From positions 496,001-560,000 of the forward strand of contig NZ_ANFZ01000006.1 in assembly GCF_000331245.1 (NCBI RefSeq): a stretch of DNA of 64,000 nt, written 5' to 3'. A program made the translations under genes and the position numbers. The notes under the pieces were generated by a model. It saw nothing but the letters and a program-made list of their open reading frames with translations, was not told the origin of the DNA and did no database searches. Of the stretch, positions 53,820 to 62,139 are shown one piece after another. Source of the DNA: Blastomonas sp. AAP53 (GTDB lineage: Bacteria; Pseudomonadota; Alphaproteobacteria; Sphingomonadales; Sphingomonadaceae). The stretch's first letter is position 1. Each line of letters opens with the position of its first letter.

Positions 53820-54835
53820 TACCGCCAGTCCAGAAACCCAGCGTCGATACAATGATCGATCATCCGCCTGAACGCAGCCTCATCGATCGCTGGAGGCGTT
53901 ATCCCTGCGATCTGCTGCAAGCTGTCGCCTGCAAAGCGCGGACTGCGCACGAAATAGTCGAAGAACTGCGGGCCGATCCGCCGGTGGACCATCGCGATGC
54001 GTCGGTCGCGCTCGGTGGCGTGATACTCTTCCGGCGCGATCATTGTTGCAGGTACCGTGCCGGGGTAATCGCCGACGATCCGCAGCATGTCCGCCATCGC
54101 AAACGGCGCGGCTCCGACCAGATGCAGGCGGCGACCATTGAACGCGGCAATATCATGCGCCATCGCCATCAGCCCGGCGGTGACATGGCAGATCGGTACG
54201 ATGGCAAAGGCGGCGTCGGGCACGGCGGGGACGGCGCCGAGCAGCGGCGATCCGAACAGCCGGAACAGGTGATGGAAACCATCGATCCGCGCAATCGCAC
54301 CGTCGCTCAGCCGCCCGACGATGATTGCGGGGCGTGCGATGGCGGCGACCAGGCCTTGTGCGCGCGCAGCCTCGACCAGCACCTCGGCGCGCGCCTTGCT
54401 GGCCTCGTAGCCGTTGGTGAAATCCGCTGTCGGATCAGCGGGGGTTTCTGGGATGAAACCATCGGCGCGGCCGCAGACATAGGCGGTCGAGACGTGCAGC
54501 AGCGGGCAGCCCCACAGCCGGGCCAGCGCAATGGCATGCGCGGTGCCGCCGACATTGACCGCATCATGCACCGCATCGGCGGCGGCAAAGTCCACCGTTG
54601 CAGCGCAGTGGACCAGAAGGTCGATGTGCTGGGGGTGGTCGGTGAGGCCAAAGCCGGGTTGAGCGACATCACCTGCCAGCACCGCGATCTCGCCAATCCG
54701 GTCGCGCCCGTCCATATCGAGCACATCGCGGCCTTCTCCGCGCACGAGGGCGGTGACGCGGTGCCCGGCATCAAGCAATGCGCCCGCCAGCGCTCCGCCG
54801 ACCAGCCCGGTCGCTCCGGTCAGGAAGACGTGCAT
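53819..54835 (-). CDS. NAD(P)-binding extended SDR / thioester reductase-like protein
   Basis: A 338-residue Rossmann protein: FLTGATGLVGGALAG at the N-terminus, LVHCAATVDFAAADA, HVSTAYVCGR and YEASKARAE, which contains the YxxxK catalytic pair. The layout is that of the NAD_binding_4 (fatty acyl-CoA or thioester reductase) group and of UDP-sugar epimerases. It may reduce an acyl thioester or modify a sugar nucleotide; sequence alone cannot decide. No carrier protein or acyltransferase gene is beside it. Confidence 0.8.
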   Translation of the reverse strand: MHVFLTGATGLVGGALAGALLDAGHRVTALVRGEGRDVLDMDGRDRIGEIAVLAGDVAQPGFGLTDHPQHIDLLVHCAATVDFAAADAVHDAVNVGGTAHAIALARLWGCPLLHVSTAYVCGRADGFIPETPADPTADFTNGYEASKARAEVLVEAARAQGLVAAIARPAIIVGRLSDGAIARIDGFHHLFRLFGSPLLGAVPAVPDAAFAIVPICHVTAGLMAMAHDIAAFNGRRLHLVGAAPFAMADMLRIVGDYPGTVPATMIAPEEYHATERDRRIAMVHRRIGPQFFDYFVRSPRFAGDSLQQIAGITPPAIDEAAFRRMIDHCIDAGFLDWR

Positions 54836-54865
54836 ACGCGCCCCGGATGGAGGGGCGCTAACCCC

Positions 54866-55055
54866 CTCCGCTCAGCCTGAGCCTGTCGAAGGCCCCGCGC
54901 ATAGGGTGGCCTTCTGGCCCAGCCGTTTTCCGGCGAAAGCCGGAATCCAGAGCGGTTGCAGTGCAATCCCGCCCCTGGGCTCCGGCTTTCGCCGGAGAAC
55001 GGGTTGCGATCGGACAACGGCATAGCGTGGCCTTCGACAGGCTCAGGCTGAACGG
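54866..55055. repeat. nested composite palindrome, 190 bp
   Basis: Outer arms CTCCGCTCAGCCTGAGCCTG and following (54866-54894) and the inverse (55029-55055) enclose an inner inverted pair of the CCGGCGAAAGCCGG type (54926-54950 and 54975-55000). The same outer arms enclose a different inner pair at 58.5 kb. Confidence 0.85.
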
Positions 55056-55089
55056 ATGTCGGGTGCATTGGAACGAGCGCAAAAAGCGT

Positions 55090-56142
55090 TCAACAGCAGC
55101 CCACCAGATCGCCATCCTCGCCCGCCGCCTGCGCAAACGGCAGCCCGCCGCCGCAGCCGGCGAATACGCCGTAGTGCGTCGAGAAATCACCGATGAACTG
55201 GAAATGCTCGGCAAAGCGCGTGTCGCTGAGCATCTTCCAGCTGTTGCCGCAGATCGGGAAGATCCGCCCGCGCTCGATTTCATGGTGCTTGTCGAGCGTG
55301 AACACGCGTTCCTCGCCCTCGACGGTGCCGAGGTACACCACCGCCTGGCCATAATCCTCGCACTCGGGCTCCAGATCATCGAGCTTGAACAGACGGTAGG
55401 TGGCAGAGAAGAAATCGACGCCGTCGAGCATCTCGGCGATGCGCGCGTCGCCGATGCCTAGCGGGCGATCCTTGACCAGCCGCGGATCGGTGAAACCGGC
55501 GGCCTTGGAGAGCTTGAGGAAATCGCCCCAATAGAGCGCGCCCGACAGGCACTCGCCGTGGAGCACCGGATCGGTGAGCAGATGCTGCGGCACCCGCCGG
55601 CTCGAATAGACGTCGGAGAAATACATCTCGCCACCGGGCTTCAAGAGCCGGTGCGCGTCGGCGAACACCTTGGCCTTGTCGCCCACCAGATTGATCACGC
55701 AATTGGAGACGATGATGTCGAAGCTGCCGGGCTCCAGATCGAGTTCGTCCAGCTTCTCGATATCGCCCTCGACGAAGCGCACGTTCGACTTCGCATAGCC
55801 GAAGGTCTCGCGGTGCCATTCGAGATGGGCGTTGGCGATGGCCAGCTGCTCGGGCGTGGTATCGACACCGACGACCTCGCCATGCTCGCCGACCAGCTGC
55901 GCGAGGATATAGGCGTCCTGACCCGAACCCGACCCCAGATCGAGAATACGCGCGCCTGCAACCGCCGATGGGGCGATCAGGCCGCAGCCGTAATAGCGTG
56001 CTTTGACGTCCGGATGGACGTTGGCCAGCGCCTTGATCACCGCGAGCGGCGGACGTTCGGCAGTGGTGCATGCATCGGTGCGCAGGTCGGCGGATTCGGA
56101 CAGCACCTTGCCGTAGTATTCGCGCGAATTTTCGATATTCAT
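55090..56142 (-). CDS. arsM: arsenite methyltransferase
   Basis: Methylates trivalent arsenic using S-adenosylmethionine, giving volatile or less toxic forms. It has 350 residues from ATG 56142, which has AAAGGGAA upstream. SAM-binding motif is ILDLGSGSGQDAYILA. Four conserved cysteines fit the family: Cys25 (TDACTT), Cys53 (YGCGL), Cys148 (SNCVINL) and Cys198 (HGECLSGA). The C-terminus has a further cluster, AGCGGGLPFAQ and GCC. No arsR, arsB or arsC is nearby. It diverges from a flavin disulfide reductase-like gene with 85 bp between starts. Confidence 0.93.
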   Translation of the reverse strand: MNIENSREYYGKVLSESADLRTDACTTAERPPLAVIKALANVHPDVKARYYGCGLIAPSAVAGARILDLGSGSGQDAYILAQLVGEHGEVVGVDTTPEQLAIANAHLEWHRETFGYAKSNVRFVEGDIEKLDELDLEPGSFDIIVSNCVINLVGDKAKVFADAHRLLKPGGEMYFSDVYSSRRVPQHLLTDPVLHGECLSGALYWGDFLKLSKAAGFTDPRLVKDRPLGIGDARIAEMLDGVDFFSATYRLFKLDDLEPECEDYGQAVVYLGTVEGEERVFTLDKHHEIERGRIFPICGNSWKMLSDTRFAEHFQFIGDFSTHYGVFAGCGGGLPFAQAAGEDGDLVGCC

Positions 56143-56227
56143 GCTGGATTCCCTTTGATCTGACGCACATGGTCTAGCGGCAAGAATTCGCGGTAACCAG
56201 CCGCATTGTTTCACCGAAACGAGGTCT

Positions 56228-57640
56228 ATGAAATATTCGCATGACGTGATCGTGATCGGGGCAGGGTCTGCCGGGCTGGTCTGCTCGGGCGGGCTGGCGA
56301 TGTTCGGGCTGAAGCCGCTGCTGATCGAGCGCGCGGCGATGGGGGGCGATTGCCTCAACACCGGCTGCGTGCCCAGCAAGGCGCTGATCTCCGCCGCGCA
56401 CCGGGCGCACGACATGCGCAATGCCGCCGAATTCGGCATGGCCTCGGTCGAGCCCCAGGTCGATTTCCGCGCGGTGCACGCGGCGGTGCATCAGGCGATC
56501 ACCACCATCGAGCCGCATGACAGCGTCGAACGGTTCGAGGGCATGGGGGTCGAGGTGGTGCGCGGCGATGCCACGTTTACCGGGCCGAAGAGCGTGGTGG
56601 TGGATGGCAAGACCTTCACCGCGCCGCGGATTGTGATCGCGGTTGGCAGCCGCGCCTATGTCCCGCCAATCAAGGGGCTGGATGCGATTGCGTACCTCAC
56701 CAACCATAACGTCTGGGAGCTGACGGAACTGCCGCAGCGCCTGATCGTGCTGGGCGGCGGGCCGATCGGCATGGAGATGGCGCAGGCGTTCCGGCGGCTG
56801 GGCTCGGAGGTCGTGGTCGCCACCAAGGGCCGCCCGTTCCCCAAGGATGACGCGGATGCTGCGAAAATCGTCATCGATAGGCTGACCGGCGAGGGGATCG
56901 AGCTGATCCATGATGCCGAGGCCGATGCGGTGGCGAAAACGGACCAAGGCCTGGTGCTGACCCTCAAGGATGGCCGCACCGTCACCGGCACGCACCTGCT
57001 GATCGCCACCGGGCGCGAGGTGAATTTCGACGGGTTGGGGCTTGATGTTGCCGGCGTCCGCCACGACAAGAAGGGCATCCTCGTCGATGCCCGGCGGCGG
57101 ACCAGCGCGAAGCACATCTACGCGATCGGCGATTGCCGCGAGGGTCCACGCTTCACCCACGCCAGCGGCTATGAGGGCGGCAATGTCGCGCTCGAGATCA
57201 GCCTGGGCGTGCCGACCAAGGCGAACTATGCCGCGCTCCCCTGGGTCACCTATACCGATCCCGAACTCGCGCAGGTCGGGATGACCGAGGACGAGGCGCG
57301 CAAGGCGCATGGCGACAAGATCACCGTGTGGCGCGAGGACTTCGACCACAACGACCGCGCGGTGACCGAGCGCGAGGTCACCGGCTTCGTCAAATTGATC
57401 AAGAAGGGCAGCAAGGTCATCGGCGGCACGGTCGTGGGCCGCGGCGCGGGCGACCTGATCCTGCCGATCGCGATGATGATCGCGGGCAAATCCTCCACCT
57501 TCGGCGTCGCCAGCCTGATCGTGCCCTATCCCAACCGCTCGGAGCATATCAAGGCGGCGGCGTTTGCGTCCGATGAGGGCAAGGTTTTCAACAAGTGGTC
57601 GCGGGGGTGGGCGAGGTTTCTCGCAAAGCGGCGGCGGTGA
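56228..57640 (+). CDS. flavin pyridine-nucleotide disulfide oxidoreductase (DLD/MerA-like)
   Basis: A 470-residue FAD enzyme. The FAD motif is VIVIGAGSAGLVCSGGLAMF, the redox pair Cys42/Cys47 lies in GGDCLNTGCVPSK, and the NAD(P) site is VLGGGPIGMEMAQAFRRLG. IYAIGDCREG is the second FAD motif. The C-terminal region reads IVPYPNRSEHIKA where lipoamide dehydrogenases have HPHPTxxE, so the catalytic His-Glu pair is missing. It is therefore not a normal lipoamide dehydrogenase; a mercuric reductase-like or other disulfide reductase role is possible. Divergent from arsM. Confidence 0.85.
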   Translation: MKYSHDVIVIGAGSAGLVCSGGLAMFGLKPLLIERAAMGGDCLNTGCVPSKALISAAHRAHDMRNAAEFGMASVEPQVDFRAVHAAVHQAITTIEPHDSVERFEGMGVEVVRGDATFTGPKSVVVDGKTFTAPRIVIAVGSRAYVPPIKGLDAIAYLTNHNVWELTELPQRLIVLGGGPIGMEMAQAFRRLGSEVVVATKGRPFPKDDADAAKIVIDRLTGEGIELIHDAEADAVAKTDQGLVLTLKDGRTVTGTHLLIATGREVNFDGLGLDVAGVRHDKKGILVDARRRTSAKHIYAIGDCREGPRFTHASGYEGGNVALEISLGVPTKANYAALPWVTYTDPELAQVGMTEDEARKAHGDKITVWREDFDHNDRAVTEREVTGFVKLIKKGSKVIGGTVVGRGAGDLILPIAMMIAGKSSTFGVASLIVPYPNRSEHIKAAAFASDEGKVFNKWSRGWARFLAKRRR

Positions 57641-57647
57641 GGGCGAT

Positions 57648-58025
57648 ATGGTCGATCCGGTAGTGAAAGAAGCAAAGTGGCAAAGGTTTGTCGCTCCGGG
57701 GGATAGCGTTAGGCTTAATCCCGTAATGAACGACACAAAATGGCATGAACTGGCATTGGCGATGGATGCGCTGACGCCCGGACCGAGTTGGAGCACGCTT
57801 TCCACAACCGACTACAATTACGGCCCTGATTGGGATTGGCGCTACCACTTCAGGGAATGTGGTTTCAAGGACATCGCTTATGTCGATATTCACGTCAAAA
57901 CAGCTGACCAGCGTGACCGCGTGCGATCTTCACTCAAGCAGGTTCATGTGCCGGGTGAGGAGACGCCCGAAGGATTTCGTGTGTTCGGTTATCTGTCGGA
58001 TGGCAAAAACGCCGACTATATTTGA
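57648..58025 (+). CDS. small protein, possible DUF6678 family
   Basis: A 125-residue protein from ATG 57648, with GAGGG just upstream; homology may begin only at the second ATG, 57726 (MNDTKWHELA), giving 99 residues. The YGPDWDWRYHFRECGFKDIAYV block resembles DUF6678 proteins, some of which look like immunity proteins; this is from memory of the pattern and uncertain. The first 21 codons look like a diverged in-frame duplicate of the next 21. It lies just 7 bp after the disulfide reductase gene. Confidence 0.6.
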   Translation: MVDPVVKEAKWQRFVAPGDSVRLNPVMNDTKWHELALAMDALTPGPSWSTLSTTDYNYGPDWDWRYHFRECGFKDIAYVDIHVKTADQRDRVRSSLKQVHVPGEETPEGFRVFGYLSDGKNADYI

Positions 58026-58056
58026 GATCATTGTGCTATTCGGCTGGCGTCGGCGC

Positions 58057-58106
58057 GGGTCCTTCGACTTCGCGGTCTAAAGCCCGCGGCTCAGGATGAG
58101 CGGGGG
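58057..58106. repeat. GGTCCTTCGACTTCGCGG repeat
   Basis: GGGTCCTTCGACTTCGCGGT and then CCCGCGGCTCAGGATGAGCG, related to the unit at 52061-52097. It lies between the two convergent small genes. Confidence 0.6.
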
Positions 58107-58124
58107 TGTTTAGGGCTGTCATCG

Positions 58125-58400
58125 CTATCGCTGGCGCGTTTCAAGCCACATTCGCGTGAAGAATATCGTACCATAGATTATCAACGCCGAAGCCAGAGGG
58201 ATGGGCGTAATGAATATATAGTCCAGCACACTGGTGGACCGCAGGTTTTCCGGGTGCTGGGCCTGCCACCAATGAACGTAGAAAATAGCACCGAGCGGCA
58301 CAAGCAACAGCGAGAGCCAGCCTATGGGGCGGGTGCCGAAAATGAACCCGAAGAGAGTTCCAGCTAGGGCACCGTATATAAACAAAGCTGTGGCGTTCAT
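58125..58400 (-). CDS. small three-helix membrane protein, function unknown
   Basis: A 91-residue protein with three likely membrane helices: residues 5-22 (ALFIYGALAGTLFGFIF), 28-45 (WLSLLLVPLGAIFYVHW) and 65-84 (PIPLASALIIYGTIFFT). I recognise no family. It has somewhat lower GC than its neighbours. Convergent with the preceding small gene and followed by a large repeat-rich gap. Confidence 0.65.
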   Translation of the reverse strand: MNATALFIYGALAGTLFGFIFGTRPIGWLSLLLVPLGAIFYVHWWQAQHPENLRSTSVLDYIFITPIPLASALIIYGTIFFTRMWLETRQR

Positions 58401-58489
58401 TTGGGTAATTTAGTCTGGTTTAATTTGGATGCAACAACGCTCATGTTAACACGCCAGACGTTGTATCATTAGGTTTAACCCGCCACTCC

Positions 58490-58694
58490 CTCCGCTCAGC
58501 CTGAGCCTGTCGAAGGCCTCGCGATGTGGGGATCATGTGCAATCACGCCATCCTGAACTTGTTTCAGGACCCATCATGCCCCAACAGCCGAAGCGGCGTG
58601 AAGAGAAATGGGCCCTGAAACAAGTTCAGGGTGACGGATCATGATACCGCTTCGGTCAGCGCGGGGCCTTCGACAGGCTCAGGCTGAGCGGGGG
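58490..58694. repeat. nested composite palindrome, about 205 bp
   Basis: Outer arms CTCCGCTCAGCCTGAGCCTG and following (58490-58518) and the inverse (58665-58694) enclose an inner inverted pair, TCCTGAACTTGTTTCAGGAC (58551-58573) and its partner (58609-58631). Confidence 0.85.
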
Positions 58695-58808
58695 TGGTTA
58701 GGCGCGGACCATTCGGGGCGGGCTGGGTCGGTCAGATCGCCTGCGCGCTGCCGATCACACCCCAGATGTAAAAACGCCTGCACCATCAAACACTAACGCT
58801 ATGTTCAC

Positions 58809-58896
58809 CCTTTTTCGTCATAGCTGACGCCAATCTGCGTGAACCCGGCCTTTCGTCCATGCGACGAAAAGGGGATTCGCGGGGCGACGAAAAAGG
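58809..58896 (+). promoter_or_regulatory. leader inverted repeat covering ribosome binding site
   Basis: CCTTTTTCGTC (58809-58819) is the exact inverse of GACGAAAAAGG (58886-58896), whose end is the ribosome binding site of the export gene at 58904. A third copy, GACGAAAAGG (58863-58872), could compete for pairing. A translational switch is possible but unproven. Confidence 0.4.
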
Positions 58897-58903
58897 TGCT
58901 GAC

Positions 58904-59548
58904 ATGGGATTGTTCCGTCTGTTGAAAATGGGAATCGCGGCTCTGGCGGCCTCTGCTCTGGTGGCAGGTTGCGCTTCCACCGCGAGCGGGCCGCAGCTGC
59001 CTCCGGCATCGTTCGTCTCGCTGTCCGATGGTCCGGGCGAGGAATATATCATCGGCCCGCTCGATGAACTCACCGTGTTCGTCTGGCGCAATCCCGAGCT
59101 CGGCGCCAAGGTGCAGGTGCGCCCCGATGGCCGCATCACCACGCCGCTGATCACCGATATGCCCGCCGTCGGCAAGACGCCGACGATGCTGGCCGAGGAC
59201 ATCAAGCTGCAGCTGTCGCAGTTCATCCAGGAGCCGATCGTCTCGGTAATTGTCAACAGCTTTGCGGGCACCTTCTCGCAGCAGGTGCGGATCGTCGGCG
59301 CGACCGAAAAGCCCGCGTCGATCCCGTACCGCGCCAACATGACGCTGCTCGATGCGATGATCGCGGTCGGTGGCCTGTCTGAATTCGCAGCGGGCAATCG
59401 CGCCAAGCTGGTCCGCTTCGACAAGGTGTCGGGCCGTCAGCAGGAATATCCGATCAAGCTCGGCGACCTCATCAAGAAGGGGGACAGCCGCGCCAACGTG
59501 CTGCTGCAGCCGGGTGATGTGATCATCATCCCGGAAAGCATGTTCTAA
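58904..59548 (+). CDS. polysaccharide export lipoprotein (Wza-like, XrtA type)
   Basis: A 214-residue outer-membrane lipoprotein for export of exopolysaccharide. The lipobox is ALVAGCAS, giving a lipidated Cys near residue 20. The Poly_export domain begins with YIIGPLDELTVFVWRNPELG and is followed by one SLBB-like domain (VRIVGATEKPASIPYRANMT) ending in LQPGDVIIIPESMF. ATG 58904 is chosen for AAAAAGG a few bases upstream. It starts a five-gene operon with the chain-length protein, kinase, outer-membrane protein and ATPase. Confidence 0.93.
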   Translation: MGLFRLLKMGIAALAASALVAGCASTASGPQLPPASFVSLSDGPGEEYIIGPLDELTVFVWRNPELGAKVQVRPDGRITTPLITDMPAVGKTPTMLAEDIKLQLSQFIQEPIVSVIVNSFAGTFSQQVRIVGATEKPASIPYRANMTLLDAMIAVGGLSEFAAGNRAKLVRFDKVSGRQQEYPIKLGDLIKKGDSRANVLLQPGDVIIIPESMF

Positions 59549-59597
59549 CCGTGCCGCAGCCGACACGACCCGTTTAAGCGAAAGAAAAGCCTGACCG

Positions 59598-61112
59598 ATG
59601 ACTGGCCTGTACGAAGAATTCCGGATTGCGGTTCACAGCGTGTGGCAACGCCGCTGGCTGGCGATGGCCATTGCCTGGGCGATTTGCATCATCGGTTGGC
59701 TGGCGGTGGCGCTGATCCCCAATACCTATGAATCGCAGGCCAAGCTCTTCGTTCAGACCAAGGCGATCCTACCCGACAACACCGGCATCAGCACGGTCGA
59801 GCGGCAGAAGCAGATCGATACCGTCGAACAGACGCTGACTTCGGCGGCCAACCTCGAAAAGGTCGTGCGCGGTACGGATCTGGGCAAGAACCTGGCGACC
59901 CCGCGCGAGATCGAAGGCGCGGTGAACGGCCTGCGCACTGCGATCAAGATCAAGTCCGAGCAGGACAATCTGTTCGAGATTTCGGCGACGATGTCCGCAG
60001 GTGGCCGTTCCGACGGCGAAGCCGCGACGCTGGCGCGTGATGTTGTGCAGAAACTGATCGACATCTTTGTCGAGGAAAACTTGGCCGGCGGGCGCGGCGA
60101 GACCAGCGATACTTTGCGCTTCCTCGATGAACAGCTCGCCAAGCGGCAGAAAGAGCTGGAAATTGCCGAGCAGAAGCGGGTCAAGTTCGAGACCGAGAAC
60201 CTGGGCATGCTGCCGGGTATTGGTTCGGTCAGCCAGCGGCTGGAGCAGGGCCGGATCGAGATCAATCAGATCGATTCGCAGCTGATCGCTGCGCAAAGCG
60301 CGCTCGCCGCGATCAATGGCCAGGTTGCCGGCACGCCGCAGACCATTGCCGGCGGTGCGACTGGCGGCGTCAACCCGCTCGCGCAGGCACAGGGCGAGCT
60401 CGCCGGGATGAAGGCGCGCGGCCTGACCGATCAGCACCCGGATGTGCAGGCGCTCAAGAACCAGGTCGCGGCATTGAAGGCCGCAGGGGCTGGCGCCAGC
60501 ACCTCGTATGGCGTGCCCAACCCCGCCTACAGCTCGCTCGTCAGCATGAAGGCCGAGCGCCAGGCGGCAGTGACCGCGCTGCAATCGCGCAAGGCGGCGC
60601 TGCAGGGCGAGATGAACGCCATGGTCGCCAAGCAGATTCAGGAGCCCGGAGTCGCTGCCGAGCAGGCGCGGATCGCGCGTGACTATGAAGTGCTCAAGAC
60701 CCAGTACGACAAGCTGCTCGCCGATCGTGAGCAGGTGCGGCTGCGCGGACAGGTGGAGACGCAGACCGATGCGGTGCGCTTCGACCTGATCACGCCGCCG
60801 TCGAGCCCGCGCACGCCGATCGCGCCCAAGCGGCCGTTGCTGCTGGCAGCCGTGCTGTTTGCAGGGATCGCTGGCGGAATTGGCGGTGCGTTCGCACTGG
60901 GCCAGCTCAGCGCCAGCTATCCGACGGCTGCCAAGCTGGAAGCCGCCAGCGGTCTGCCCGTGATCGGATCGATCTCGCAGATGCTGACACAAGCCCAGCG
61001 TGATGAGCGCAAGCGCAAGCTGAAGATGTATCTGGGCTCCGGTGGCGCACTGGTCGGGGTGTTCCTCGTCCTGCTGGTCATCGAGTTCATTCAGCGCGGC
61101 TCGGTGGTGTGA
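59598..61112 (+). CDS. exopolysaccharide chain-length determinant (Wzz/GumC type)
   Basis: A 504-residue inner-membrane co-polymerase that sets chain length. There are two membrane helices, near residues 22-41 (AIAWAICIIGWLAVALIP) and 412-430 (LLLAAVLFAGIAGGIGGAFA), with a third at the C-terminus (GSGGALVGVFLVLLVIEFI). A long coiled-coil periplasmic region separates the first two. A Pro-rich ITPPSSPRTPIAPKRP sequence precedes the second helix, as is typical. The kinase gene starts at or just past its stop. Confidence 0.92.
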   Translation: MTGLYEEFRIAVHSVWQRRWLAMAIAWAICIIGWLAVALIPNTYESQAKLFVQTKAILPDNTGISTVERQKQIDTVEQTLTSAANLEKVVRGTDLGKNLATPREIEGAVNGLRTAIKIKSEQDNLFEISATMSAGGRSDGEAATLARDVVQKLIDIFVEENLAGGRGETSDTLRFLDEQLAKRQKELEIAEQKRVKFETENLGMLPGIGSVSQRLEQGRIEINQIDSQLIAAQSALAAINGQVAGTPQTIAGGATGGVNPLAQAQGELAGMKARGLTDQHPDVQALKNQVAALKAAGAGASTSYGVPNPAYSSLVSMKAERQAAVTALQSRKAALQGEMNAMVAKQIQEPGVAAEQARIARDYEVLKTQYDKLLADREQVRLRGQVETQTDAVRFDLITPPSSPRTPIAPKRPLLLAAVLFAGIAGGIGGAFALGQLSASYPTAAKLEAASGLPVIGSISQMLTQAQRDERKRKLKMYLGSGGALVGVFLVLLVIEFIQRGSVV

Positions 61113-61126
61113 GGGACAAAAGAGAC

Positions 61127-62137
61127 ATGACCATGCACGATCCCATCAAGTCGCCGGACAAGGCCACCCCCACGCCCTCGTTGATCGAGCGCGCCTCGGA
61201 GATGTATGATTTCCGCAAGGTAATGAGCGTGGATGCGTCGAAGCTGCCCGCAGCGCCTGCCGCACCGGCGCCGCTCGCTGCGCCCGAGCCGGTGCAGGCG
61301 CCTGAGCCGGTTGCACAGGCCGTTTCCCAGCCCGTGCAACCGTCTGTGACCCCGCCGATTGCAACGCCCGTGGCCGCTCCGGTTCGCCCACGCGCGTCCA
61401 GCCTGCCGGTGGCCCGGATCGACCGCGATCGGTTGCGGGAATCCGCATTCATCGTGCCCGATGGCCCGGTGACCAGCATCTCCGAAGAGTTCCGCATCAT
61501 CAAGCGGCGGCTGCTCGCCAGCATCTTGGCCGAGGCCAATGCCGGGCTGGGCGTGGCGGCGCAGCGGATCCTGATCTGCTCGGCCCAGCCGAACGAGGGC
61601 AAGACCTACAGCGCGATCAATCTGGCGCTGTCGATCGCGACCGAGAAGGACCATGACGTCCTGCTGGTCGATGCCGATTTCGCCAAGCCCAGCATCCTGT
61701 CGTCGCTTGGCATCACCGGGCAGCTGGGACTGATGGATGCGTTGGCGGACCCGGCCGTGGCGGTGGAGGACTGCATCATCCCGACCGATATCGACGGGCT
61801 CTCGGTGCTTCCAGCCGGGCGGCAGACCAATACAGACAGCGAATATCTCGCCTCGGCGCGCACGCTCGAAGTGCTGGCGCGGCTGACCGAGGGCCACCCG
61901 CGCAGAATCGTGATCTTCGATTCGCCGCCATTGCTGGCCGCTTCGCCCGCCGCAGCGCTCGCCCAGCATGTCGGCCATGCGCTGATGGTGGTGCGGGCAG
62001 ATGTCACCAGCGAACGTGCGCTGCGCGATGCGCTCGGGCTGATTTCGGGATGCAACCAGATTCAGCTGCTGCTCAACGGGGTGAAGTTCTCCCCCTCGGG
62101 CCGCAGCTTCGGGTCCTATTATGGATATGGAGAATGA
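61127..62137 (+). CDS. tyrosine autokinase (BY-kinase, XrtA-associated)
   Basis: A 336-residue cytoplasmic kinase that controls polysaccharide polymerisation together with the chain-length protein. A Pro/Ala-rich N-terminal tail (about 90 residues) precedes a P-loop domain: Walker A SAQPNEGKTYSAINLA, Walker A-prime VLLVDADFAKPSI and Walker B IVIFDSPPLL. The C-terminus SYYGYGE is a short Tyr cluster of the kind that is autophosphorylated. ATG 61127 is used; GTG 61109 overlaps the upstream stop and is possible. Confidence 0.92.
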   Translation: MTMHDPIKSPDKATPTPSLIERASEMYDFRKVMSVDASKLPAAPAAPAPLAAPEPVQAPEPVAQAVSQPVQPSVTPPIATPVAAPVRPRASSLPVARIDRDRLRESAFIVPDGPVTSISEEFRIIKRRLLASILAEANAGLGVAAQRILICSAQPNEGKTYSAINLALSIATEKDHDVLLVDADFAKPSILSSLGITGQLGLMDALADPAVAVEDCIIPTDIDGLSVLPAGRQTNTDSEYLASARTLEVLARLTEGHPRRIVIFDSPPLLAASPAAALAQHVGHALMVVRADVTSERALRDALGLISGCNQIQLLLNGVKFSPSGRSFGSYYGYGE

Positions 62138-62139
62138 CC

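Larger units (their letters stand above)
58401..58903. other. intergenic region with composite repeat and exopolysaccharide leader
   Basis: About 500 bases with no gene. The first part holds the nested palindrome at 58490-58694. The last hundred bases are the leader of the exopolysaccharide operon and contain three copies of GACGAAAA(A)GG, one of them inverted. Confidence 0.65.

Noticed and set aside
54866-58694. Possible CRISPR array from repeated short sequences
   Set aside because: Copies are inverted, irregularly spaced and intergenic, with no regular spacers and no cas genes.
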